In this document: piece after piece, positions 1 through 12,200 of the stretch
Numbering within the stretch: the stretch's first letter is position 1
How the letters are laid out: each line of letters begins with the position of its first letter
Origin: Beroe forskalii
Lineage: Eukaryota > Ctenophora > Nuda > Beroida > Beroidae
Direction of reading: 5' to 3'
DNA: 64,000 nucleotides
Assembly (NCBI GenBank): GCA_011033025.1
Contig: WFMF01000043.1
Location: 496,001 to 560,000 of the forward strand
The notes under the pieces: model-generated
Databases searched by the model: none
What the model was told of the DNA's origin: nothing
Seen by the model: the letters and a program-made list of their open reading frames with translations, nothing else
Made by a program: the position numbers and the translations under genes

Positions 1-11
1 ATTACTTTTAC

Positions 12-219
12 CTTGTATATTGCAAAGTAGAAGTTCCTGTGGTGAAGGTAATGGTAATTGTTTCTTCTGCATTCTGAACAATTTCTTCATCACCTCCATC
101 TGCTTTCTTGAACCAGGCAACACTTGTCACACTGTCTGTTTGCTTTGGAGTACAAGTCAGTGAAACTGGATTGCCTACTCGTCCAGCTGTATCTTGTGGT
201 TCTGTAGTCATCCCAATAT
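12..219 (-). CDS. First half of the next Ig domain
   Basis: The exon begins in phase 1 and ends in phase 2 at a GTAAAA donor. It has VSLTCTPKQ and SVAWFKK but no F-strand Cys, so the second half lies left of the window, as in the split Ig domains upstream. Confidence 0.82.
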
Positions 220-3200
220 CTGAATTAGAGAATTTTCTAAAATTTCTGTTGCATGAAAGCCGACTGAAAACTGTCTTCATAAGGAAAGATTTCAATGGCT
301 TTGCTTTCTTCATTTTCGAAAAATATTTGTTGTCTACATACCCATCTATTTACTTACCGAGAATGGTCAACGTTACGAATTCAGAAGCGACAGTTATTGA
401 GTCGATTGTAGAAGAACACTTGAAGGTTTTGTCGGTGAGTAATTTCAACTGATCAGACGTAATTTCTAATTCAGAGGTCTTCGAATTGCCTACGAGGGCT
501 TGGGTGTCTATGTTATAGGAGCCGACATCATCAACAACTTCTGTATCGCCATTATACCATGCAACTGTTGTTTCTTCTAGTATGTTTGTCAAGGAACATG
601 TTAGAGTTATTGTTGCACTGTCCACAAACTCAAATTCGGCATTTGCTGATGTTACTGTCAAGGCTGAAAATAATTTCATTGATGAGAATACCTATTATGT
701 TTGCATACAAATCTTTGCTAAGGATGACAAGCCTATCTATTCGTAAATTTTTTAAAAATAGGTAAGCACGGCTAATAGAAGAATAATCAGACATTCAGAT
801 CAATGCAAACCTGGCGTAAAGACTGTGATTGACTGATCATCCTCATATGACTTTTCGGAGTCGCCAGTTCCAAGTGTGATAGAACAAGAGTATGTTGTTT
901 CTACGGACAAGGTATCTAATACAACTTCCTTAATTGATAGAGTTGATTCTTGCTTATTAACTTCTCCATCCGGAGAAGCAGTCCCTTCAGAAACGACATA
1001 TTTTGTTTCATCGTCTTCAATTACTGTCCAAGTTACTGATGCTGTGGTTAGTAATCCACTGAATGTACAGGTGATTGTCGCTGGCACTAGATTTGTCACT
1101 TCACCACCTCCAGAAGCAACAACGTCTGCAATTTTCGAAGTTAGCCGTATTATTGTCAAATCTTAATCAACTTTGTTTAATGGATCAGATTGTTGGAGAG
1201 AAAAGTATCACACAAGATGCAACCTCTAAATGATATCAAAAGGAAAATCTACTTACCTACTACAACCAATGTCACTGTTTGACTCAGACCAAGACTTCCA
1301 GTATCAAAGCAGCCATAATCATTACCACTGTCAGATGTTGCTAAAGCAGACAATGTCAGAGTACTTGCAGATCGTTCCTGCAACAGTGTCATATGCAGGA
1401 TTGTCTATCGTAATTTTCCCTCCCACAGGTTCTAGCTTTGTTGCACCTCTTTTCCATTCCAATCCAACACCACTGTCAACAGTTGCTACACATGTGTATA
1501 TAGCTTCTCCATTCACATCCAAGTATTGTTCAACTGGAGTTGCAGCCAAACCTGAAATGGTTAAACTGATGAAGAATAGTTACAATTTAAAATATATTCT
1601 GACACAGCCTCTCTTTCTTATAATTTTCTTTTTGTCTGAATTAGAGTAACTAGAGGAGCTACAATATAATATTAGTAAAAAGTAATTTACTTTGTTTTTT
1701 GAAAGTACTTAACCCGGCAACACTTCCTAGTTTTATACGCCCATAAGCCCTTCAAAACACTCACTGTTCATGATAACTTGTGTTGATCGCTCGTACGTTC
1801 CTCCTGTTACTCCAGCTTGGTACTGCACCACACATTTGTACGTCTTGCCAGTGTTGGCAGAGCCCACTGTGATTGCCAGTGTACTTTTCACATCGCTACT
1901 CCCGTCAAGGACTTCCACCTCAGCTCCCTCTTGTAGAGCAGCCTCCAGATACCACTGGATGACAGGCTGTTCGTGCACTGAGCTTTCCCACTCGGTCTGG
2001 CAGAACAAATCAACTTCTGCCCCATCATTTCCCCGTGTTTTGTCATCAAACGAATCTTGGATGTCGAGTACTTTAACTGTTGTCGTTGCTGGACTCACGA
2101 AGGTGTTTAGTGAACAGGTGTAAGTTGTGTCTGCGAGGGCACTGTCAATAGCTAATTCGTAGGTTGCTGTTGTTTTTCCCTCAGAAAACGTGACCTCAAC
2201 TCCTGATGCTACGGGTGTGTCTCCGACTTTAAAGGTCAGATCATCAAGTTTCGCTGCGGATGTAACCTCACAGGCAATAGTGACTGTTACTGCATCGCCA
2301 TAGGTAGCATATATGGTCGGATCACTTGTCATCGTTAAGATGTTGTTACTGACAGAGGGGAAGTTTCCAGACGGTGACAGACCTTCTGCATACGTGAACA
2401 AACACTCGTATTGTCCGTTGTTGTCAGACGTTGGGTCGCTTATCGTGTAGGTGTATTCACCGCCAGTGTTTCCCTGTCCACTTGCATCCAAAGCACCGTC
2501 TGGTCCTGTCCAGGATACTGTCGGTGACGCATCATCATTGCCAGTCTCCAGAGTACAAGTCAGTGCCAGTTCGGCGTTGTTGTAGTTGATTACCGAGGCA
2601 TCGGAGGGATTGGTGGTGACAAGTCTCACCACCACATCCCCCTCGGTTGGGTAGGTGTTTGCTCCGATGGCAAACTCACACTTGTAGGTACCAGCGGAGG
2701 TGGCCGACACTGAGCTTAGGGTCAGGGTGGATTTGAAGAGGCCGTTCACAACAGCGTCATCTGTTACAATGGTTGGAGGTTGCTGATGTGTCGAATGCTG
2801 TCGAGTCTTTGGACCTGTAGTGATTGGATTTGGTTGCACGATGAACCCTAATAAAAGTTTTGGCTAACTCACAATCCACTCAAAGTCAAAGCATAATGCT
2901 TACGTTTTTGGTGGGCATAAGCATCAGTTTAATGCGGTGAAATGACTGAGATGAGTAAAAAAGTTCTACTATAACAGGTATCTATTATCAATTAAAATCA
3001 AAAGATGTCAAAATAAAAACTTAAATCGTCATTGGTAATTTGGTAACTATTTAACTTTATTTCCGACTGACTAATAAATAATCTATCTACCCACCATGTG
3101 GTGCTGTCTGGTTTTGCACCGCCAGCTCCCACTCCAATCGAACATTGCATAATGACATTCTCCCCAATTGAGTAGTACTTCTCGTTCAGTTCCCCCGACC

Positions 3201-6200
3201 AGTCCTGAAGGAATGGGGTTTTGGTAATGTTAATTTACTTCGAGATATACCATAGTTCAGTTATCATACTAAATATGATAGTGTTTGATTTTCTTTGAAT
3301 GTTATCACGTACCTATCTGCCTACATCCATCATGGCTGTAGGTTGCAGAGCAGTTCTAACTTTTAATGATAGATAACGATGTTTTTGAATTGCAGCATTT
3401 TATGGGTGAAGCTCATGTTCACAAACTTAAGATTGATTTAATACTAAACAACAATTCATTCTCAAAGAATTGATTTTCATGTAATGTACATATGACGTGC
3501 AGGATAATCAAGGGTGATTAGTCAATAAGGCATGTTGTGATTTCCACACGCACTATTACCATGACCCATACCGAACTGATCAGGGATTATATTCTTCTGC
3601 TATAATCTTACTACCAACTCATTTTCAAACACACCACTGTTATTTGACATGTGAGAAAGACGTCCTCTCCATGATGACAGTTGTGGCTCCTTTCCAAGTG
3701 CAACTGCTCCAGTAAGGACTACTGCACACCACATTATCCAGCCCTATGTTGTAGTTTCGTTGTACACTCCAACTATGCCCAATCCCGTAGTTTTGATAGG
3801 TGTCGTACCCCATGTCTCGACAAATGGCTGCTGCTGAATTGTCAGAAAAGTAGTCATCACAGACCGTCCCTCCCTCAAATAGGAGTAAGCCAAATGTGTT
3901 GGCCGATGTGATGGTTTTCCATTGCTGTCAACTAACTTGAAGTCTGATCCTGTAGTACGTTGGTTCTCAGAGGAATGTAAATGGAAAGGACAACTTCTGT
4001 CCAAAATAGTTCAGAAAATTGCAATTGGCGTTTTACAAGGATGTGAAACCAGCAGCATTTCATGAATATGGACTACAGCTACAAATTCAAAAGCAAATTT
4101 AAAACTTGGCCGTACCGTGACAAAGATGAAAAACCGTTGATTTCAGGAGAAGCATCAATATCGTTAATAACATCTTGAGACTCTTTATAGCCACCTAAAA
4201 ACCAGCAAGATTTTCAGAGTTTAAGGAAAAAGAGAAGGTATGAAAAACTTCGATTGATATGAAAATTGCAAGGTGGAATTAGCATTCGAAAGCAAAATGG
4301 ATCCAACGATACTAGTATAGGAATGTGTTTGCTGACCTATTCGTACCCATGGCCTGCCATGTAACATTCTTAGCGAGGACAAAATCAGCTCAACACACTG
4401 TTCTATGGACATTGGCATCTATAAGCAACGTGATACTGTGATACAAACTATTAACGAGTTGATAACACTACATTCAATAATATTACTGAAGTGACAAGTA
4501 ATATATTCGATTGAAAACGCCCAGAAAAACAAAGATTGCCTTGACGACTTACTCAACAAGAAATTATTGAATGAAGAACTGTCAGAAACAAATTCTTGGT
4601 AAATGATCACACGATGACTATCTCATGATTGCGGAAGGTTCTGACATCTTCTCTTGAATTCATTGACGAAGTATGTCTAATAAAAGTCGGTGCAGTCTAC
4701 ACATCTGTTACACCTCAGTACGAAAGCTGCGTTCCAATAAAACGTTGAGTCCCCAAATAATAATGACAATGCCAACATATGGATATGGATAGATAATACC
4801 TACTATTACTTACATACGGACATGGAGAAATAATACATCGTTACTAACATTGGGAAATGGATTGATCATAATATTGCAGCACTGCTCAACTCTGGTATGT
4901 TAGATCTTATATTCCTATTTCTTACCTGTGAATGTGAGCGAAGTTTCTGTTTCCTTGTCCTCCGTTGGGTTGATGAAAGCGTATTTGCATTTGATGGTGG
5001 TTGCTGCATCAGAATACGTTCTTCCAGAAACAGTCAGTTCGTCATTCCTGCAGGAGTTTTTATCTTAACTTGGTTTGGTTGTGCAGTTTTACTCACTTGA
5101 ATGTGCCGCACGTGTATATTCTTACTACTTTTCTAGCCCTCATATAATTCTGGTATTTAAACTCACTAAACCTGCGATTCCAAATAACTCCGGAAAACAA
5201 GACGCAGAGAGTGCAATTTTTACAAAACACTAAATTGGGTATGATTCACGAATCACGATCAATTATAATCACAAATATATCGAATAAGTTTTTTTCCTTT
5301 TGCCCCAATCGAACGTACCTGGTTCCCCCTGCTCCTGAGAGTGTCCCAGGTGTGATGGAGATGTCATCGTCAGAGTCTCCCACCACGGAACCTCCCACAA
5401 ACCACGTGACTGAGTCAGGTTCGTCTGTTCCGGAGTACTCACAGGTTATTGTGACTGCATCGTCACCAGACACGATGGAGGGGGTCAGTTCAGTCAGAAC
5501 TGAGGGAAGAAAGGAGTCAGTTCAGTCAGAACTGAGGGGAGAAAGGGAGTTAATTAATTATTCAGTCAGAACTGATAGAAGGGAAATTTGGTTAGATTAG
5601 TCAAAACTGAGGGAGGAAGGAGGGTTAGTTCAGTCAAAACTTAGGGGAGAAAGAAGGTAAGTTCAGTCAAAACTTAGGGGAGAAAGGGAGTTAGTTCAAT
5701 CAGAACAGGAGAGGAGAAAAGGGGTTACTTTAGTCAGAACTGAGGGGATAAGGCCAAGGGGGTTAGAATTCGATATAGCGATCAATTGTTGTCGAATTTG
5801 GTTTGATGATGACAGCAATGCATTTTGGGGAATGAAAAATGTTTGAATCTGTGTCACTGTGTCAGTTTCTGTTCAGTTTTGTTTTTCAACATCGGGCGGC
5901 AAATAGTAAATTTGTTTGAATCCTTCTGCTCCAAGTTAGTAAGAACAAGAAAACAAAGTAATGATACAGGAGGAGTCTCTATGTCTGTGTTGAACAAAGG
6001 CTTGAAATGGTTAAAGCGTTACATCAAATATACCGAATTCTATTTAGATTCAAACTCTTGCAACACCCATATATTTCATCTTTTGTTAATGGAACAATGC
6101 CGGAAACAATGAAAAAGTAAATGGTGAATTTTGTCGTATACAGCTGCTCAGCTGCCCTTGCATAAAGTAAAGTTGCTGGAAATGGAAGGAATTCCCACGG

Positions 6201-9200
6201 AGTAAAAACTAGTGAACAGCAATGGGCCTTTGAGAAATGATGAAGATAATGTGAAGAAGAGATAATGTGAAGAAATGTAAGTTGAGAACGTTTAAATGAT
6301 ACGAGAATTTTCAATTTTTTAAATCGGACGTCTTCTCAGTACTTACTCCTAACTACAGCCTCAGTGGATGCTGTCAGAGCACCCCCGGTAGTGAAGGGGA
6401 AGCTGCACTCCACAGTTCCACCACTGGTTGCGGAAACAGAGGACACCTCAAACTCACTCTCCTGTGTGCCGCCAGCGTAGGAGCCCTGTCAAGGGAGAGG
6501 GGTTAGAAGGAAGTATCACGATAACTGTCAACTAATATCGCAGCAATTATTAAAAAGCTGATGAATGGTTGAAGAAAGTATACCACGCCCAGCCACTCAG
6601 TCATACCCATTGACAATCCTTTCCTTCTAACCCATCTCCCTTGACACGATATTTGTTATGCTTTTTTAGATTCTCAGTCCAAATCAAGACACCGATTTCC
6701 TGTTCCACATACCGGTGTGACACCAGAGTCAGCAGGAGCACCCTGGTAGTTCCAAGTGGGGCTCCCTGAGGGCGTCTCGTTACCCTCGTACAGACAGGTG
6801 AAGGTGTAGGCAGCACCGGACGGCATGGAGGTGTAGTCCGTCACGTCCTTCAGCGTCACCTCTGAGAGTTGTAATAAATGTGATGGGATGTAAAATTTAA
6901 AGGAGAATAATGGAGCTGGTAGATAATTACTGATAGAAAAAAGGAGGCAAACTTGAGAAGGAAAGAAGCCTAACCAAACTGTTGTAAGCATAGCATCACG
7001 AAGCTATATGGTAGCTGAAAAGAGAAAAATAATTCAAGTCACAGCTTACGTTTGACGTAGAGCATGGCAGTGCTGCTTGCCCTGGTCAACTCCTCATCTC
7101 CGATGGTGTAAGTAGCACTACACTTGTAGGAACCTCCGTTAGACACCGTCGCACTGCGAGGAATGTGGTGAATAACATTTAGGAGGAGAAACTTGTAAAT
7201 CTATAACATGTGGGATTGACATTAAATTAAGTAGCAGTGGATCACGTAACAGTGGATTAAATAACAGTGGGTTCAGTAACATTGGATAAAGTAACATTGG
7301 ATTATTCTAACACACATTCAATGTCTTTTCTCCGTATGGACAAGGCTACAGCTAATAGCTCGACATTACCTTGTGATGTGAGGGTTGTTTACTGCAACAG
7401 ATAACAAGTTAATGACTACAGATAACCTTATTTTACTTTGTAAATGCCAGGTTCCGTAACAGATTATAGCCTATGTTAGTTTGTTACCTCGTGAATGTGA
7501 GGGTAGACACGCCAGTTCCTGAATCGAAGCTGGACACGCCTCCGGCAGCTGAAGCAGCACTGGTTTCAGGGTCCACGAGGTACCAGGTCACGATAGGGGC
7601 GGAGTCCAGGTTATCTGGGTTCTTCACGGTACAGGACAGGGAGGCGTCATCGTCCACTCCGAAGGAGACAGTCTCAGGGTTGGCTTCAATACCGATATCT
7701 GCGGTGATGTGTTGTTTCAAAAGCAATTTGATGTATGACTGCATCATTGGGAGAATCTTTTATTTAGGGCGGATCATGTTTTTAGTACATTTTATGTCCT
7801 ACTAAAGAAAACTGTTCAGTACTTCAGGATCCATGGAAATCTCACACGAACTCTCAAGCACTCACCGTACACGGCTACAGTCACAGCATCTCCCTCCAGG
7901 ACTGTGCCATCAGTGAACACCGCTACACAGCCGTAACTCCCTGAATCTGAGACAGCTATGGAGCTGAACTCCAGAACAATGGAGGAAGTCTTGGTTTCCG
8001 GAACATAGCTGGCTGTGGCAGCAATGGTGGTGGTTTCAGAGTCATCTGTCTTGGTCCTGGAAGAGAGGAATTATAGTGATGTAATGACCCAACGTCTTTA
8101 TGTAGGAAACTGAATGCTTCCAGATTAAGGCTGAAGTCATGGAAGCTTTCTTGTAAGTAAAGAAGTAAGTAAGCTCGTAGTAGGTTTGCTCTGTTTGAAT
8201 AATGAATTATGAATCTCAGTATCTTTGGCTACCACCTCTGAGTTTTCCAAGAGAACATAACATGGTTCGTGCCGCTTACCATGCCATGGTGTTAGTCTGT
8301 GCATCACCCACCACAGAGCAACTGAGTGTCACAGCGTCAGCCAGCATGAAGTTACCACCTGAGAGTATGTATAGTTTGCCAGAGTTTCAAGACTTGTTTT
8401 CGAGAAACTTTTGAGTTCAATATTTTTTGGAAAAATATGATTTACTCCAACAATGATATTTCGATCAGGGGTTGAAACTGTAAATAAGGATATCGTGCGG
8501 GTGGATTTGAGCCCCCTCGCACAGCTTCACATACCTGTAGGTGAGACTGAGAAGCCTCGTACAGTGATGGTCTCAGACTTGGAGATGGTGATGGGCCCAC
8601 TCCCATCACTCTTAGTGTACACTCCGTCACAGGTGTAAGTTCCGGCAGAATCCAGGGTCAGGTCGCTCAGAGACAACTCCGATTTGAAAGTGTTGCCCTC
8701 CGTTGTTTCTACGAATCCGGAGTCAATCTGAACGGGATTTAGTTTGTTTGAATGGTGTGTCTGCTGCTCGAGTTTGAAGGTTTTGCCCTCAAAATCGACA
8801 TGAACGATATTCAGAAAGTTAAAATAACTTATAAATATTTGTCAACTGGAAAGATAATTTAGCATCAATGGAAGCGGTACTGTATACTGTAGTTTCAGAA
8901 GTTTGTTTGAATCTCACCGAAGTGTCTCCCAGTTTCCATGAGATGGCTGTGTTGGAATAAGTCTCATCTATCTCCATCGAACAGGTGATCTGTAGGTTTC
9001 CACCGGCTGACTGGATAGCTTCGCCGGACAGAGCAATCGATACATCTGATATAGATAGATAGTAGTAAGAACAAGAATAGCAGAAGATGTATGGAATAAT
9101 AAAAACAACATGATTATGACTTTTTCATAGCATAACCAATATTATCATATTAAGGTTTCTTTATCTTAAACATGTTTCTGTCTGTTGGTTTTTGTCTGTT

Positions 9201-12200
9201 GGTTGTCTGTTCGTTTATCAAAAGTTTTTTTTACTGATATCATCAAAATGTGGATATAGGTGAACTTCAAGACATTAAATTTATTGATACCATCATTGAT
9301 TAGACATTAATAAACATCATGGGCTGAAAATGATCAGGCGCCAAATCATTGAATCAAGGTTATAATATCACACTAAAACGACGTTGTATAATAGAATTAG
9401 AGTATCAAATCCATGATTTGAGCATGATTATGATGATCGTTCAAAAATCAGATCGATTGTCGTCATCATCAATGGAATGGTTTTTATCGACAATTGCGTT
9501 TTGTTTTCCGCAATAATTTAATGACTCACAATTATCGTAATTTTTACTCTCACAATCCTCACAAATATATTGCTCATCATGATTTTGAAATTCATCAATT
9601 TCATAATCTTCCCAACGTATAATGGGTGCATTACGAGTTAATGCAACTGGAGATGAGTAATTTATTAGTGAGTTAGTCAAGAGTCTTAAGGGGATTGAAA
9701 GTGAATAAATTCCTACCTACTAAAAGCTGTTAAGTTCATATTTGGAGGAGGCGAAGCCTGGTTTAATCGTGTACAACATGTACCGAAATGATAACATTAT
9801 CAGGTGTGCAATATATTACACTGCATAAACAATGTTTTATGCATAATATTTCCACATGCATAATATTATGCATGTTTATTAAACATGCATAATGTATTAT
9901 GCATGTGGAAAGTGAGGGACCTGCTAATAGTAATTAATAGCGTAATAATGTTATGATCTGGCGACCCGCCCGATATGATCTGGAGACCCCCAAATAAAAT
10001 TTAAAAAGAACCCACCTAGCACGGTCATGTCCTGATCTCCTGACGTATCGTCCAGGATAGGGTCGGCGTAGTCCACAGTACAGGAGTACGACCCAACATC
10101 GTCACTGGTGAAGCTCACCACTTCCAGACTGATTAAGATTAAAACTTTAGAATTGATATTTATTTGACATAAAGTTCCTATTTGAGGATAACGTCATATT
10201 GTCATGGGTAGTATCTCAAATGCACTTTCTAATTTTCTATTCGGTAAGATTAATAAGTTAATAGAAGTACCTGGAAGTAGAAGTCCACGTGGTGCCCCCT
10301 GACTCGTCAGCCTCTGTTGCCATGGTAGTTGTGACGGTGTAAGCAGCATCATCTCCAGACAGAGCGGTGGAGGTGTCCTTGAACCAGTTGATACCAGTTC
10401 CAGCATCCGAGGCTTCCACTGTACAGGTCAAGGTGGCAGTCTCGCCTGATTCTGTGGCAGAGGGATCGGCAGCAACACTCACCTCTGCGGGGAATGGCGA
10501 GTTATAAGGGAGTCCCGGTTGTTGTTATGTAAGATTTCAGAGAAATAAGGTTCAAAAATATATGTTGAAAATTGTTGTTGAAAGGATTACATTTTAGCAT
10601 CAAATAAGGGACATTCCAAAAATTTTCATCTTCTCAACTTTTAAAACTAAATAGTGATACTAAAATCTCTTACTTCTGCAAGAGGCAGGGAAGTTATCAA
10701 CCCCCTGAGTACAGGTGATCTCACTGCTAGCCTCACTGCCGTAGGTATACCCGGTATCACATGTTATTGTCACTGCTGTGTCGTACAGCAGACGTGCGTC
10801 ACTGTACGAGCCGAAACGAGGGATGGCGGCATACAGATTGCTGAAAGAGAGTTTTGGTTTGTTACGAATCACACTTATGTTGTTTACCTTAAAATTCTGG
10901 TGTTTGTGATCCTCATTCGCCAGATTTAACAAGGACGGTAAATATACTCAATTGCGAAACATATTTGGGACGATGATTCTGGAAAATCCCTAAATTTCGT
11001 TCCACCTAAATTAATGCCTCGTATCATCATCTTATCAAGGTATCAAGATAAGATTAACATCTCATCAAGCACTCACGCTGGCAGTCATCCGACGAGTCAC
11101 TCTGTTCCTCCAGCGTCCCCAGGCCTGCTCGGAATCGCAGGCCGTACACTCGTTAACACTGCCCTCGCTGTACTCGTCGTACCCACATCCCACGCACGTC
11201 TCCGCACTCTGGTCCGCGTAGGTACCGGCTCCGCAGGTCTTACAGCCGTCCCCCTCCGGAACTTCGCCCACAGGGTTACACGAGCTTGTGCTGGTTTCTG
11301 TGTCAATGTCGTCCAGCTGGCTGAAGTCGAAGTCGCTCCGCTTTCGTCGGCTGTTTGACTGAGGGATTTAAGGGGTTAATATGTTGATGTGTTGGATGTT
11401 ATAAGAGCTTGGGATGGGGTGTCATGTCACGAAGGATGACAACACTTCTTTTTTTCGGGACAACTCCTACCTGTTGACACTATACCATTCAAATCATGGT
11501 CTCCTGATCACTGTTCAAATACTTCAAATAAGAAACCAATTATCTTAATTCGTCCACTCACCTCAAGAGCAGCAATCTTGTAGTCTGCCAGGAAGTCTGC
11601 TATCCTACTCAGCAGCTCCTTCTGCTCATCAATGTGGCTGAGCATGGTAGCCTTGATCTCCACCTTCACTTCATTACCCTCACACACCACCTCACTGATC
11701 TTGCAGTGGTTGTTAGCCGTGCACAGGACTAGAGAGTCAGTGACATCTTCTCTGATCATCTCCTCCCATCCAGCCTTCCCTGAGGCACTGTCACACCCAG
11801 TGAAGCTGTCAGAGAGAGTGTAGATTTGGAGGATAGGTCGAGGCGATACTCCTGCGAGGGATATTGGTTGTGTACTTTGTGGACCATATCGGCGGTGGTT
11901 AGAAAGCTTACCCATGACGGTCGAAAATGGTTTGCGATGATGAATTTACCAATAAGAGCCGAATTGATTGGTTAGTGTTTAGTATAATCTCCGCTAGAAA
12001 TTTTTGATCACCATGGGTAAGATTTGTAACTGCCGATGAAAGGCTTCTTAAACAATTATTTCAAATCAGAATAACTTTTCAGATTGGGCAAGAGAGTGAG
12101 GATATACTTGAGGATATCACTAAATGAGGACACTAACGGGCGCAGTGAGGAGTGGGAGGAGTTTTCCTCTGTCGGTGGTAGTGGTCCCACACCCACATCT

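Noticed and set aside
11097-11306. Alternative minus-strand frame (AQARVTLWAKFRRG) over the GCC exon
   Set aside because: It lacks the cysteine pattern and overlaps the frame with clear GCC-type motifs and correct splice phase.
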